A DNA stretch of 64,000 bases, taken from the NCBI GenBank assembly GCA_007833815.1, contig CP033464.1:1993501-2057500 (forward strand), given 5' to 3'. The notes under the pieces are model-generated. The model did not search any database. It was not told where the DNA came from and saw nothing but the letters and a program-made list of their open reading frames with translations. A program made the position numbers and the translations under genes. The DNA is from Brevibacillus laterosporus. Its GTDB lineage: Bacteria; Bacillota; Bacilli; Brevibacillales; Brevibacillaceae. How positions within the stretch are numbered: the first letter of the stretch is position 1; every line of letters begins with the position of its first letter. Shown here one piece after another: positions 1 to 9,402 of this stretch.

Positions 1-2620
1 ATTTTTTTCCGGCAATTTTTAAATTTAGTTTTAAATGGTAGGTAACGAAGCCGCTGACGCTTTTTTCAACTCGGATATCTTTTACGTTGATTTCATCTTT
101 GATGATGTCCATGAATCGGTTCAGGTTGAAATCGCGGTCTATTGACACAATAAGCTCGGACAAAGGCTGACGAGTCTTGATTCCGGTTTCGTTCCGGATG
201 TTTCGAGCTAGCTCCACGATTTGACGTGCGGTTTCCATGTCGTTTTCGAGAGTTGCGTCGATAACTGCTTCGTTCACCTTCGGATAATCCGCTAGATGGA
301 CACTTCCTTCGCCACCAATGTTGTTAAAGATGTCCTCTGCAATGAGCGGCGCATACGGTGCGATCATCCGTGATAGCGTCAATAACACTTCGCGCAGTGT
401 CTGGTATGCGGACACCTTGTCTTCTGTCATTTCGCTGCCCCAAAAACGGTTACGAGAGCGACGGATGTACCAATTGCTTAACTCGTCGATGAACGATTCC
501 ATTTGCTTTGCCGGATTCAGAAAATCATTAACTTCAAGCCCCTTCAACACGTTTTGCAGGGTTGAATGTAACCTCGAAAGGATCCAACGGTCTAATTCAT
601 TCATATAAATTTGCTGTGGATAGTCTTCAGGCTTATATTGATCAATTGTCGCATAAAGCGAGTAGAAAGCATGCGTGTTATTAATCGTATCAATCACTTT
701 AAACTTCGCTTCGGCTACGATCTGTTTCGTAAACCGCTTGCTGTTCCACGGTGCACTGTCAGACAGAAGTGCCCAGCGGAATGCATCCGCTCCAAATTCT
801 TCGATAATATCCCAAGGATCAATGACATTCCCTTTGCTTTTGGACATCTTTAGACCGTTTTCATCTAGTACGTGTCCAGTTGAAATAACCGCTTTGTATG
901 GCGATTTTCCGTTATATAGTGTTGATACCGCCAGCAAGCTGAAGAACCAGCCTCTGGTTTGGTCGATGCCTTCGGAGATGATATCGGCAGGATACTGCTC
1001 ATGGAAGAGTTTCTCGTCGCCAAAGGGGTAATGGTACTGGGCAAACGGCATCGAACCACTGTCAAACCACACATCGACGACTTCAGGCGTTCTTTTCATT
1101 GTACCGCCGCAAGAGCAGCGCAATGTAACATCATCCACAAAAGGTTTATGCAGCTCCAAGCTCTCATCGATTGGCTCTACTGACCTTTCGTGTAGGTCTT
1201 TACGACTTCCCGGCGCATACTCGGATCCGCAATCAGGGCAAAGCCAAATGTTCAGCGGAGTACCCCAGTAGCGATTCCGGCTGATATTCCAATCGACGAG
1301 CTCTTCCAGAAATTTCCCAAAACGTCCTTCGCGTAAATGAGAGGGGTACCAGTCGATTTTGCTATTGTTTTCGATTAACTGGTCTTTAACTGCGGTCGTT
1401 TTGATGAACCAGCTTTCCATCGCATAGTAGAGCAGAGGAGATTTACAGCGCCAGCAAAAAGGATAGCTGTGCTCATAACGTTCCTTGGAGAATAGTAGAT
1501 TGCGGTAGGACAAGTTTTTCACAATATCGACATCGCAATCTTTGACAAAGCGTCCGGCGTAATCAGTGACTTGATCAGTGTATCGTCCAGACAAGTTTAC
1601 TACGCTCACGAAATCCAATCCGTGCTGACGGCTTGTGCGGTAATCGTCTTCCCCGTGTGCTGGTGCTGTATGAACAATACCAGTACCGCTTGCATCGCTA
1701 ACATAGTCGGCATCTACGATAATATGACCTTTGTTAACGCTGATATAACAAAAGGGTGGCTCATAAGCAGTACCTACGAATTCCAACCCTTTATGAGTAG
1801 ACAAGATCTCATAGTCCTCTTTCAAAACTTTTTCTACAAGATTTTTTGCAACCACGTATACTTCACCGTTCTGTTTTACTCTAACGTAGTCGATATCTTT
1901 GTTTATCGCTAAGGCCGTATTGGCTGGAAGTGTCCACGGCGTTGTCGTCCATGCGAGGAAGATGTCCTCCCCATTTTTGCTTCTAAATTTCACCGTAGCA
2001 CTCAAATCTTTAACGTCTTCATAGCCTTGCGCCACTTCATGAGAACTTAGTGTCGTTTGGCAGTCAGGACAATATGGGCTGACGCGGTGACCTTTGTACA
2101 ACAGTTCTTTTTTATGAATTTCTGACAAGATGTGCCAAACGCTTTCGATATAATCATTAGTCAACGTAACGTAGGGGTTATCCATGTCTGTCCAATAAGC
2201 AATTGCGTCTGTAAGCTCGCGCCATTGCTTCTCGTATTCGAACACACTACTTTTACATTGTCCCACGAATTCGGCTACTCCGTATTTTTCGATCTCTTGT
2301 TTTCCCGATATGCCCAATTGCTTCTCCACGCCCAGCTCGACGGGAAGACCGTGTGTGTCCCATCCAGCTTTGCGGACGACACGGTATCCAGACATCGTTT
2401 TATAGCGTCCGATGAAATCTTTAATGACGCGTCCGAGGACGTGACCGATATGAGGCTTTCCATTTGCTGTAGGAGGCCCTTCATAAAACACGAAGTTCGG
2501 TTTGCCTACCCGGTTATCAATTGATTTTCGAAACGTATCGTTTTGTTTCCATTGATTCAAGACACGCAACTCACGAGTCCTTGCTTTTTCTTTCACATCA
2601 ACTTTTCTCATGCTTTTCAT
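1..2620 (-). CDS. ileS: Isoleucyl-tRNA synthetase, type 2-like, 3' end off the window
   Basis: Class Ia aminoacyl-tRNA synthetase that charges tRNA-Ile in the cytoplasm. The minus strand reads 873 complete codons without a stop and runs off the left edge. The family is usually about 1,030 residues, so roughly the last 150 are missing. Visible motifs are the HIGH signature (PHIGHVLG, near plus 2435-2456) and KMSKS (KMSKSKGN, near plus 840-865). The N-terminus ([14 protein letters not shown]) and the [12 protein letters not shown] stretch resemble the IleS2 type found in Bacillus cereus-group bacteria, not the usual Bacillus IleS1; some type 2 enzymes are mupirocin-insensitive. I chose ATG at 2620 (MKSMRK) behind GGAGAAAGG; an in-frame ATG at 2611 (MRKVDV) is equally possible. 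A T-box leader precedes it. The enzyme identity is certain; the type 2 assignment is by recalled sequence pattern. Confidence 0.93.
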   Translation of the reverse strand, partial: MKSMRKVDVKEKARTRELRVLNQWKQNDTFRKSIDNRVGKPNFVFYEGPPTANGKPHIGHVLGRVIKDFIGRYKTMSGYRVVRKAGWDTHGLPVELGVEKQLGISGKQEIEKYGVAEFVGQCKSSVFEYEKQWRELTDAIAYWTDMDNPYVTLTNDYIESVWHILSEIHKKELLYKGHRVSPYCPDCQTTLSSHEVAQGYEDVKDLSATVKFRSKNGEDIFLAWTTTPWTLPANTALAINKDIDYVRVKQNGEVYVVAKNLVEKVLKEDYEILSTHKGLEFVGTAYEPPFCYISVNKGHIIVDADYVSDASGTGIVHTAPAHGEDDYRTSRQHGLDFVSVVNLSGRYTDQVTDYAGRFVKDCDVDIVKNLSYRNLLFSKERYEHSYPFCWRCKSPLLYYAMESWFIKTTAVKDQLIENNSKIDWYPSHLREGRFGKFLEELVDWNISRNRYWGTPLNIWLCPDCGSEYAPGSRKDLHERSVEPIDESLELHKPFVDDVTLRCSCGGTMKRTPEVVDVWFDSGSMPFAQYHYPFGDEKLFHEQYPADIISEGIDQTRGWFFSLLAVSTLYNGKSPYKAVISTGHVLDENGLKMSKSKGNVIDPWDIIEEFGADAFRWALLSDSAPWNSKRFTKQIVAEAKFKVIDTINNTHAFYSLYATIDQYKPEDYPQQIYMNELDRWILSRLHSTLQNVLKGLEVNDFLNPAKQMESFIDELSNWYIRRSRNRFWGSEMTEDKVSAYQTLREVLLTLSRMIAPYAPLIAEDIFNNIGGEGSVHLADYPKVNEAVIDATLENDMETARQIVELARNIRNETGIKTRQPLSELIVSIDRDFNLNRFMDIIKDEINVKDIRVEKSVSGFVTYHLKLNLKIAGKK

Positions 2621-2659
2621 CCTTTCTCCATCCATATAAATTATGGGGTAGGGCTAGAA

Positions 2660-2951
2660 AAACAAAAAAATCCCGCCCCGTAAGGGACGAGATTTCATCT
2701 CGCGATACCACCCTTGTTCCGAAATAATCATAAAACCATGATCTCTCGGCACCTCGTCTACGTACCATCATACGCGTCCCTTGTAACGGCAGGATCCCGG
2801 GTTAGCTTAATTACATACCTTCAGCTTTCCTTCTCGGAGAGGATTTTCGGCTAAGTCTTGAACGTTGGCTTTCAGCGCAAGGCCAACTCTCTGGGGAACA
2901 AGGGATTTAGCTTACTCGTTCTCGTCAATGAATTTACTCTGATCATTCTGT
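2660..2951 (-). promoter_or_regulatory. T-box riboswitch (Ile) of ileS
   Basis: Read on the minus strand, this leader carries the T-box core AGGGTGGTATCGCG (plus 2701-2714). It is followed by a terminator stem CTCGTCCC/GGGGCGGG and a run of seven T (plus 2664-2670). Upstream are typical Stem I elements: a GACGAGAACGAGTA kink-turn-like segment and the AGAGAGTTG...GCTGAAAG distal loops. An ATC triplet at plus 2842-2844, in the 3' side of Stem I, is the likely Ile specifier codon. Uncharged tRNA-Ile would pair with the specifier and the T-box bulge and allow read-through into ileS. The specifier position is inferred by eye without folding. Confidence 0.92.
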
Positions 2952-2958
2952 TACCTCC

Positions 2959-2987
2959 TTTTTACACGACTTTCAATAAAATGTCAA
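2959..2987 (-). promoter_or_regulatory. Sigma-A-type promoter of ileS
   Basis: On the minus strand a perfect -35 TTGACA (plus 2982-2987) is followed by a 17-nt spacer and a -10-like TAAAAA (plus 2959-2964, 4 of 6 consensus). Transcription would start near plus 2950, just before the T-box Stem I. Confidence 0.6.
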
Positions 2988-3070
2988 ACAGGTTAACTCT
3001 GTTACATTTCTACGTGTTCGGGCCATCCTACAATCAACAATAAGAATTAAATGTTATGATGCGAGGCTCA

Positions 3071-3099
3071 TTATCAAGAACTCTGATTGGGAATAAATT
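3071..3099 (+). promoter_or_regulatory. Candidate promoter of the treP-treA operon
   Basis: TTATCA (3071-3076), a 17-nt spacer and TAAATT (3094-3099) each match the sigma-A consensus at 4 of 6 positions. The predicted start would fall inside the left arm of the TreR-like palindrome, which fits repression by steric block. The hexamers are weak, so this is a candidate only. Confidence 0.35.
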
Positions 3100-3100
3100 C

Positions 3101-3156
3101 TTAGTATAACTTGTATAAACAAGTGTTTACAAACTTGTTTATACAAGTTATACTAA
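3101..3156. promoter_or_regulatory. Double TreR-like operator forming a perfect 24-bp palindrome
   Basis: Two 24-nt arms (3101-3124 and 3133-3156) are perfect reverse complements around an 8-nt centre. Each arm contains a near-palindromic ACTTGTATAAACAAGT-type unit that resembles the known TreR operator core TTGTATATACAA of Bacillus. The element sits about 45 bp before treP, so two repressor dimers could bind side by side. TreR binding is inferred from the motif and the downstream genes; no treR gene is in this window. Confidence 0.75.
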
Positions 3157-3171
3157 GGTCAATAAAACCGA

Positions 3172-3185
3172 TGAAAGCGATTCCA
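3172..3185 (+). promoter_or_regulatory. Candidate cre site (CcpA) upstream of treP
   Basis: TGAAAGCGATTCCA matches the cre consensus TGWAARCGYTWNCW at 13 of 14 positions. It lies between the TreR-like palindrome and the treP ribosome site. Carbon catabolite repression of trehalose uptake is known in Bacillus, so a functional cre is plausible. Confidence 0.5.
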
Positions 3186-3200
3186 AAGGGAGGTACATCT

Positions 3201-4643
3201 ATGAGTGTTAGCAAAAAGTCCGTAGAAGAGATCATTGTAGCGCTTGGCGGTAAAGAGAATATTGTAACCGCTTCACATTGCGTAACACGCTTACGTCTTG
3301 CTTTGCTGGATGAGGAGAAGGTCCAGAAAGAAGAGTTAGACAATATTGATTTGGTGAAAGGATCTTTTTCCGCCAATGGACAGTTCCAGGTTGTCATTGG
3401 CCCTGGTGTAGTTGATAAAGCTTATGTTCATTTACTAGAGATTACCGGTCTAGAGCAAGCTTCTAAACAGGAATTGAAAGATGCTGCGGAACACAATTTG
3501 AACCCGATACAACGAGCGATTAAGACATTAGCTGATATTTTCATACCGATCCTACCTGCGATTGTAACGGCTGGTTTATTAATGGGGATCAACAATGTTT
3601 TGACCGGCAAAGGAATCTTCTTCCCAGAACAATCTCTCATTCAGGTGTATGCTCAATGGAGGGACCTAGCGGATGTCATTAATCTCATTGCTAATACGTC
3701 CTTCGTATTCTTACCTGCTTTAATCGGTTGGTCAGCTGCCAAACGCTTTGGTGGTAGTGAACTTCTTGGGATGGTACTTGGATTAATGCTCATTCATCCT
3801 GATTTGTTAAATGCTTGGGGATACGGCGATGCGGTTGCTAAGGGAACGGTGCCGTACTGGAATTTATTTGGACTAAGCGTAGAAAAAATCGGGTATCAGG
3901 GTCAAGTGTTACCTGTTCTGGTTTCAGCGTTTTGTTTAGCTAAGGTTGAACAGTTTATGAACAAGCGTGTACCAGATGCTTTCAAGCTATTATTAGTAGC
4001 TCCTGTGACATTATTAGTAACAGGGCTCTTGTCCTTCATCGTTATTGGCCCTTTAACCTTCTCGATCGGAAACGTAATTACCAATACTTTTGTTGGGATT
4101 TTTGATAATTTTGCGGTGGTTGGTGGTTTAATTTATGGTGGCTTCTATGCCTTGTTGGTTGTAACAGGCATGCATCATACTTTTCTTGCTGTTGACCTGC
4201 AGTTGATCGCAAGTGTGGGCGGAACCTTCTTGTGGCCGATCTTGGCACTTTCTAACATCGCTCAAGGCTCTGCGGCATTTGCTACTATGTTTGTGACCCG
4301 TGATGAAAAGCTAAAAGGCTTGTCTCTTACATCAGCGATTTCTGCTTTCCTGGGAATTACGGAACCAGCTATGTTTGGGGTAAATCTGCGGTTACGTTAT
4401 CCGTTTATCGCTGCGATGATTGGGTCCGCTATCGGTGCCGTCTTTATTACGGTCAATAAGGTAAAAGCAGCTTCCATTGGTGTAGGTGGTTTGCCAGGCT
4501 TCTTGTCCATCTTTCCACAAAATTGGGGTCCGTTCTTTGTCGGAATGGCAATCGCTTTGGTTGTTCCTTTTGTCATTACGATTGTGTTTGGCAAAATGCG
4601 CAACAAAAAGGTAGAAGAAGATGGTACAAAAGCAGTGGCGTAA
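3201..4643 (+). CDS. treP: PTS trehalose-specific EIIBC component
   Basis: Membrane permease that imports trehalose while phosphorylating it to trehalose-6-phosphate. The 480-residue product has an EIIB domain (about residues 1-85) with the phosphorylated cysteine in the ASHCVTRLRL motif (Cys27). A multi-spanning EIIC domain follows (about 100-465), including the GITEPAMFG motif typical of glucose-family EIIC. There is no EIIA domain, so phosphate must come from a EIIA encoded elsewhere, as for B. subtilis TreP. The start at 3201 is chosen because GGGAGG (3188-3193) lies just upstream. The longer in-frame start at 3111 would lie inside the operator palindrome and is rejected. treA follows 74 bp downstream and uses the product. 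Confidence 0.93.
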   Translation: MSVSKKSVEEIIVALGGKENIVTASHCVTRLRLALLDEEKVQKEELDNIDLVKGSFSANGQFQVVIGPGVVDKAYVHLLEITGLEQASKQELKDAAEHNLNPIQRAIKTLADIFIPILPAIVTAGLLMGINNVLTGKGIFFPEQSLIQVYAQWRDLADVINLIANTSFVFLPALIGWSAAKRFGGSELLGMVLGLMLIHPDLLNAWGYGDAVAKGTVPYWNLFGLSVEKIGYQGQVLPVLVSAFCLAKVEQFMNKRVPDAFKLLLVAPVTLLVTGLLSFIVIGPLTFSIGNVITNTFVGIFDNFAVVGGLIYGGFYALLVVTGMHHTFLAVDLQLIASVGGTFLWPILALSNIAQGSAAFATMFVTRDEKLKGLSLTSAISAFLGITEPAMFGVNLRLRYPFIAAMIGSAIGAVFITVNKVKAASIGVGGLPGFLSIFPQNWGPFFVGMAIALVVPFVITIVFGKMRNKKVEEDGTKAVA

Positions 4644-4717
4644 CGATTAACTCATACGGCACATACTCAGCGCACAATACAACTCGACTAAGCCCTACGA
4701 AAATGGTGGTGTAAACA

Positions 4718-6397
4718 ATGCAACAAACATGGTGGAAGAAAGCCGTTGTCTATCAGATTTATCCGAAAAGCTTTCTCGATACAACAGGTAGTGGCATCGG
4801 GGATTTAGAAGGAATTACTCGGCGGCTGGATTATTTACAGCAATTAGGTGTGGATGTGATTTGGTTAACACCTATTTATGCATCTCCACAAAAAGATAAT
4901 GGCTATGATATCAGCGATTACTATACGATCAATCCCGAGTATGGAACAATGGAAACGTTTGAACAGCTGTTACATGAAGCCCACCAACGTAACATCAAGC
5001 TGATTATGGATATCGTTGTGAATCATACTTCTATTGAGCATGAATGGTTTAGAGAAGCAGCTTCTTCTAAAGAAAACCGGTATCGTGACTATTACATTTG
5101 GAAAGATGGTGTAGCTGGTAACCCTCCAACAAATTGGCAGTCCAAATTTGGTGGGAATGCTTGGGAATGGGACGAACGAACAAAGCAATACTATTTACAT
5201 TTGTACGATGTGACGCAAGCCGATTTGAATTGGGAAAATCCTACCTTACGACGCGAAATCTACGATATGATGCATTTTTGGTTGAAAAAAGGTGTCGATG
5301 GCTTCCGGCTAGATGTCATTAATGTCATCTCCAAAGATCAGACATTCCAAAATGATACGCTACAAATCCCAATGGAAGATGGACGCCGTTTTTATACAGA
5401 TGGCCCTCGTATCCACGAATATTTAAAAGAAATGAATGAGCAAGTTTTTGCACACTATCCTCAAATATTGACGGTTGGAGAGATGTCGTCTACAACGATT
5501 GATAATTGCATCCGATATACCAATCCAGAGGAAAATGAACTGAGTATGGTCTTTACTTTTCATCATTTGAAGGTCGATTATCCGAACGGACAAAAGTGGG
5601 CTACAGGTGAGCTTGATTTTGGCAAATTAAAGAGCATTCTCAATGAATGGCAGGTTGGAATGCAGGCAGGTGAAGGCTGGAATGCATTGTTCTGGTGCAA
5701 TCACGATCAGCCACGTGTTGTCACTCGCTTTGGCGATGATCAGAAGTATCATAAAGAATCAGCGAAAATGCTAGCTACTGCCCTTCATTTTATGCAAGGA
5801 ACACCATATATTTATCAGGGTGAAGAGTTTGGCATGACTGATCCTGCATTCTCTAGTATTGAGGATTACCGTGATATAGAAACGATTAATGCGTACGAAT
5901 GGCTCCGTGAAACAGGCGCTCCTGAGCAGGAGATTATGAAGGCGATCCAACAAAAATCTAGAGATAATTCACGTACACCAATGCAATGGACGGATGCTCC
6001 CTATGGTGGATTCACGACAGGTACACCTTGGATTAACGTAGCTAATAATTATCCGTCTATCAATGCACAGCGAGCGCAGCAGGATCAGAGTTCCATTTGG
6101 TATCACTACCAAAAACTGATTCGATTGCGTAAAAAACATGATGTCATTGCATATGGCGATTTTACGATGATATACAAGGATCATCCGCAGATTTTTGCTT
6201 ATGTGCGGCAATATGGTTCTGAGCAGTTGGTGGTGGTTACTAATTTCTATGCTGAGCCAACAAAATTTGTGTTGCCACAGGATATTGATAGAACCAGCCC
6301 TATGGAAGTAATCCTGACCAACTATCTAGATGTTCCTGATGCACTGGACGAATTTTCGTTGCGTCCATATGAGTCGATTGCGATTTTGATAAAGTAA
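4718..6397 (+). CDS. treA: Alpha,alpha-phosphotrehalase (trehalose-6-phosphate hydrolase)
   Basis: Cytoplasmic GH13 enzyme that splits trehalose-6-phosphate into glucose and glucose-6-phosphate. The 559-residue protein aligns from memory with B. subtilis TreA from the WWKKAVVYQIYPKSF start onward. GH13 motifs are present: DIVVNHTS, GFRLDVIN with nucleophile Asp199, VGEMSS with acid/base Glu255, and NHDQPR (328-333) with the third carboxylate Asp330. The ATG has only a modest GGTGG ribosome site. The gene follows treP in the same operon and ends at a terminator. Unlike B. subtilis, the regulator gene treR does not follow. Confidence 0.95.
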   Translation: MQQTWWKKAVVYQIYPKSFLDTTGSGIGDLEGITRRLDYLQQLGVDVIWLTPIYASPQKDNGYDISDYYTINPEYGTMETFEQLLHEAHQRNIKLIMDIVVNHTSIEHEWFREAASSKENRYRDYYIWKDGVAGNPPTNWQSKFGGNAWEWDERTKQYYLHLYDVTQADLNWENPTLRREIYDMMHFWLKKGVDGFRLDVINVISKDQTFQNDTLQIPMEDGRRFYTDGPRIHEYLKEMNEQVFAHYPQILTVGEMSSTTIDNCIRYTNPEENELSMVFTFHHLKVDYPNGQKWATGELDFGKLKSILNEWQVGMQAGEGWNALFWCNHDQPRVVTRFGDDQKYHKESAKMLATALHFMQGTPYIYQGEEFGMTDPAFSSIEDYRDIETINAYEWLRETGAPEQEIMKAIQQKSRDNSRTPMQWTDAPYGGFTTGTPWINVANNYPSINAQRAQQDQSSIWYHYQKLIRLRKKHDVIAYGDFTMIYKDHPQIFAYVRQYGSEQLVVVTNFYAEPTKFVLPQDIDRTSPMEVILTNYLDVPDALDEFSLRPYESIAILIK

Positions 6398-6407
6398 AGT
6401 AGGCATG

Positions 6408-6463
6408 AAACAGAATGCTCATCCCTTTTCCATTTCGAAAGGGGAAATGGGTATTCTGTTTTT
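6408..6463 (+). terminator. Rho-independent terminator after treA
   Basis: AAACAGAAT (6408-6416) pairs with ATTCTGTTT (6453-6461), and inside it CCCTTTTC can pair with GAAAGGGG. A T-rich run follows (ending near 6463). It closes the tre operon and lies only 11 bp after the treA stop. Confidence 0.75.
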
Positions 6464-6515
6464 GTGTTTCTATTTGTACTCACAGCCATAGAGCGGTATC
6501 ATAAAGGGAGAATGG

Positions 6516-6543
6516 TTGACATAACAAGATCGTCATGTACAAC
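6516..6543 (+). promoter_or_regulatory. Candidate sigma-A promoter of topB
   Basis: A perfect -35 TTGACA (6516-6521), a 16-nt spacer and a -10-like TACAAC (6538-6543, 4 of 6) lie 30 bp before the topB start. The preceding terminator makes a separate promoter for topB necessary. Confidence 0.5.
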
Positions 6544-6573
6544 CGATAGAATCCGGTTTGAGAGGATGACAAC

Positions 6574-8772
6574 ATGAGTAAAATAATCGTTTTAGCAGAG
6601 AAACCCTCGGTGGGTAAAGATATTGCCAGAGTCCTGAAATGTACTAAGCAGGCGAACGGCTACCTAGAAGGCGACAAATATGTGGTGACGTGGGCATTTG
6701 GACACCTCGTAACATTAGCTGATCCTGAGGTATATGGAGAGACGTATAAATCATGGAAGCTGGAAGATCTACCGCTATTGCCTTCCCGGCTACAATTGAC
6801 CGTCATCAGACAGAGTGGAAAGCAATACCAGGTCGTTAAAAATCTGTTAGGTCGTCAGGATATTAAAGAAGTGATTATTGCTACGGATGCTGGACGTGAA
6901 GGTGAGCTGGTGGCTAGATGGATTTTAGAAAAAGCCCATGTGAAAAAGCCGATTAAGCGTCTCTGGATTTCCTCTGTAACTGATAAGGCAATCACGGACG
7001 GCTTTCGGAACCTACGCGATGGGAAGGAGTACGAGAATCTATATGCTTCTGCTGTAGCTCGTGCGGAAGCTGACTGGTTTGTCGGCATCAATGCAACTCG
7101 TGCGCTTACAACGAAGCATAATGCCCAGCTTTCTTGTGGTCGTGTACAAACACCCACTGTGGCTATGATTGCCAAACGTGAGGAGGAGATTCAAAAATTT
7201 GTTCCTCGTCCCTATTATGGCGTCCAAGCGATAACAGGTAATGGATTAAAACTTATGTGGCAAGATCAGCAGACAAAAGATATGAAGACTTTTACCAAAG
7301 AGAAAGCAGAAAAAGTAGCAACAACTAGTAAAAACAAACAGGCAGAAATTATCGATATCCAGAAGGCAAATAAGAAAAGCTTTGCTCCAGCCTTATACGA
7401 TCTGACCGAGCTGCAACGTGATGCGAACAAGCGATTTGGTTTTTCTGCAAAGGAAACTCTCTCCGTCATGCAAGGACTGTACGAAACACATAAGGTACTT
7501 ACCTATCCACGTACGGATTCCCGCTATCTAACGTCAGACATTGTGGCGACAATACCAGATCGGTTGAGGGCTGTTTCGGTTAAACCATACACTACGTTTG
7601 CTGCTAAGCTGTTAAAACAGCCTATTCGTGCTGGAAAACATGTAGTAGACGATAGTAGGGTAACTGATCACCATGCGATTATTCCAACCGAGCAAACTGT
7701 GTTGATGAGTAAGCTTAGTGACAAGGAACGTAAAATTTATGATCTCGTTGTCAAACGCTTTTTAGCTGTGTTTTATACACCGTTTGAATATGAGCAAATT
7801 AGTATTCGTGCCCGCATTGGTGAAGAGGAATTCCTAGCAAAAGGGAAGACCATCACGAGCCAAGGCTGGAAGGAAATCTACGACAACCACTTTGATGAAG
7901 AGGAAGTCGGAGATGGACTAACCGAGCAACTCTTACCTACACTACGACAAGGCGAGCAAATGACTATACAGACCGTATCTCCTACTAAAGGGGAAACAAA
8001 ACCACCAGAACCATTTACAGAGGCAACACTCCTTTCTGCCATGGAGAACCCTGCTCGGTATATGGGACAGGTCGATAAAAATGTAGCAAAAACATTGGGT
8101 GACACAGGCGGACTCGGCACAGTTGCTACTCGTGCAGATATTATCGAAAAATTATTTAATAGCTTTTTAATTGAAAAGCGTGGTAAGCACATTCATATCA
8201 CATCCAAAGGGAAACAATTGCTAGAGCTTGTACCAGAAGAACTGCAATCACCCGCTCTGACTGCGGAATGGGAAGTGAAGCTAGGGGCTATTTCTAAAGG
8301 AAGTCTGGCTAAAAACAGCTTCATACAAGAAATGAAGAAATATGCAGAGCAAATCGTTCAACAAATTAAATTCAGCGAGCAAAAATTCCGTCATGACAAT
8401 CTGACACGTTCCAAATGCCCGGATTGTGGAAAGCTAATGCTTGAGGTGAATGGCAAAAAAGGAAAAATGCTGGTTTGTCAGGATCGTGACTGCGGTCATC
8501 GTAAAAATTTATCTAAAGTTACAAACGCGAGATGTCCACAATGTCGGAAAAAGATGGAGATGCGTGGTGAAGGAGAAGGCAAGATATTCGTATGCAAATG
8601 CGGTCATCGTGAAAAATTATCTACGTTTAATGACAGACGTAGTAAAGAGAAACAAACGAATGTCTCCAAGCGAGATGTGGCGCAATACATGAAAAACCAA
8701 CAACGTGACCAAGAGGACCTAGGTAATCCAGCGCTGATGGAGGCACTGAAAAAATTAAAGCTAGACCAGTAA
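6574..8772 (+). CDS. topB: DNA topoisomerase III (type IA)
   Basis: Type IA topoisomerase that passes and decatenates DNA through a transient 5'-phosphotyrosyl break. The 732-residue protein starts with a Toprim domain: Glu9 in LAEKPSVGKD, and the ATDAGREGE motif near residue 103. The catalytic tyrosine lies in LTYPRTDSRY near residue 311. Two C-terminal zinc-ribbon-like repeats (CPDC...C...C from about 614, then CPQC...CKCG) support the TopB/TopA-like architecture with nucleic-acid-binding tail. GAGAGG 9 nt before ATG is the ribosome site. It is a stand-alone gene between its own promoter and a strong terminator. Confidence 0.94.
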   Translation: MSKIIVLAEKPSVGKDIARVLKCTKQANGYLEGDKYVVTWAFGHLVTLADPEVYGETYKSWKLEDLPLLPSRLQLTVIRQSGKQYQVVKNLLGRQDIKEVIIATDAGREGELVARWILEKAHVKKPIKRLWISSVTDKAITDGFRNLRDGKEYENLYASAVARAEADWFVGINATRALTTKHNAQLSCGRVQTPTVAMIAKREEEIQKFVPRPYYGVQAITGNGLKLMWQDQQTKDMKTFTKEKAEKVATTSKNKQAEIIDIQKANKKSFAPALYDLTELQRDANKRFGFSAKETLSVMQGLYETHKVLTYPRTDSRYLTSDIVATIPDRLRAVSVKPYTTFAAKLLKQPIRAGKHVVDDSRVTDHHAIIPTEQTVLMSKLSDKERKIYDLVVKRFLAVFYTPFEYEQISIRARIGEEEFLAKGKTITSQGWKEIYDNHFDEEEVGDGLTEQLLPTLRQGEQMTIQTVSPTKGETKPPEPFTEATLLSAMENPARYMGQVDKNVAKTLGDTGGLGTVATRADIIEKLFNSFLIEKRGKHIHITSKGKQLLELVPEELQSPALTAEWEVKLGAISKGSLAKNSFIQEMKKYAEQIVQQIKFSEQKFRHDNLTRSKCPDCGKLMLEVNGKKGKMLVCQDRDCGHRKNLSKVTNARCPQCRKKMEMRGEGEGKIFVCKCGHREKLSTFNDRRSKEKQTNVSKRDVAQYMKNQQRDQEDLGNPALMEALKKLKLDQ

Positions 8773-8807
8773 TTTTTTTGTAGATAGTAAAAAATATTTC
8801 TGTATAT

Positions 8808-8854
8808 GTAGGCGGTCTCTCTCCGAATATTTACTGGAGAGACCGCCTACTTTT
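8808..8854 (+). terminator. Strong terminator after topB
   Basis: Two perfect 14-nt arms (8808-8821 and 8837-8850) enclose a 15-nt loop and are followed by TTTT. The stem is GC-rich and nearly symmetrical, so it may work on both strands. Confidence 0.85.
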
Positions 8855-9020
8855 ATGTCTGTTTTTGCTGGAATAAAAGATTCTAATGGTAGGTAGAGAG
8901 TTTTTTAGATTTCTGAAGTTGTCTAAAATATATGTATCCCTATTGTAAGTTTTTTCAGTGGCAATCGGTTTTTTCTATTAAATATAATGTACAAAAATTA
9001 AAATATTTTAAAATTTTGTA

Positions 9021-9085
9021 AAATAACTCTTTACTGGAATTTTTTTCTATTTTATTATTAATTTGCAAGCAGAACTATATAATGG
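9021..9085 (+). promoter_or_regulatory. lanA1 promoter region, repeat copy R1
   Basis: This is the only recognisable content of the AT-rich gap 8855-9137. It carries a perfect -10 TATAAT (9078-9083) with a TTATTA -35 candidate (9055-9060) at 17 nt. The block from about 9021 to 9085 aligns with two other blocks at 10023-10090 and 10291-10358: shared CTTTA, TTTCT(A/G)TTxTAT, TTAxTxxTAAT-like and (G/T)AAC elements in the same order. The similarity continues beyond it, as GTTTATxxATTxTGTTCTT is shared with R2. The shared parts may include a regulator site as well as the promoter hexamers. Confidence 0.55.
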
Positions 9086-9137
9086 TTTATGTATTGTGTT
9101 CTTACAATGAACAAAATTATAAGAGGAGGAACAAAAA

Positions 9138-9269
9138 ATGAAGAAAGATGATATGTTTGATTTGGATATACAGGTGAAAGAGGTAAATCAAGTGCAACCG
9201 GACTCAGTAGTGAATAGCCTCATATGTACAATATTTTGCTCAGCTACTTGCTACAGCGGCTGCTGCTAA
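9138..9269 (+). CDS. lanA1: Class I lanthipeptide precursor A1 (43 aa)
   Basis: A 43-residue precursor behind a strong AGAGGAGG ribosome site (9122-9129). The leader begins MKKDDMFDLD and contains the FDLD box (residues 7-10), matching the F(N/D)LD box that LanB and LanC bind. The core has SLICTIFCSATC (27-38) and ends YSGCC (39-43). The core holds five Cys (30, 34, 38, 42, 43) and five Ser/Thr (27, 31, 35, 37, 40), each Cys with a Ser/Thr upstream. The S-x-C-C end matches the AviCys-forming end of epidermin (SYCC), and a LanD gene lies downstream. There is no PR cleavage site between leader and core. The gene stands 1.1 kb from the modification operon, followed by a hairpin and a broken lanB start, so it is the stranded copy of a duplication; it would have to be modified in trans. 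Confidence 0.85.
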   Translation: MKKDDMFDLDIQVKEVNQVQPDSVVNSLICTIFCSATCYSGCC

Positions 9270-9284
9270 TAAAAACTTGAAGGC

Positions 9285-9327
9285 GGAGGAGCATCGCGGT
9301 AAGCGATGTTCTTCCTTAATATTTTTA
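9285..9327 (+). terminator. Hairpin after lanA1
   Basis: GGAGGAGCATCGC (9285-9297) pairs with GCGATGTTCTTCC (9303-9315) around a 5-nt loop with wobble pairs, followed by TTAATATTTTTA. It is the twin of the hairpin after lanA2. Here it probably ends the short lanA1 transcript. Confidence 0.7.
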
Positions 9328-9354
9328 CTTCATACATGGGAAAGAGGGGTATGA

Positions 9355-9402
9355 ATGGCCAAGCAAATTGAAAAGGAATGTAGTCCGACCACCGCCATGT
9401 AG
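9355..9402 (+). pseudogene. Truncated 5' remnant of a second lanB
   Basis: Starting at ATG 9355 the codons read MAKQIEKEC, matching the MAKQLEKEL start of the intact lanB at 10616. The surrounding GAGGGGTATGAATGGCC is the same at both loci. Homology stops after about 10 codons and a stop follows at 9400-9402. The break falls exactly where a GC-rich double hairpin begins. This shows that a lanA-lanB unit was duplicated and one copy then destroyed. Confidence 0.75.

Noticed and set aside
2877..2951. Minus-strand short ORF (MIRVNSLTRTSK...) with a strong AGGAGG in front, as a leader peptide of ileS.
   Set aside because: The AGGAGG falls at the predicted transcription start and the codons lie within T-box Stem I, which explains the sequence without translation.
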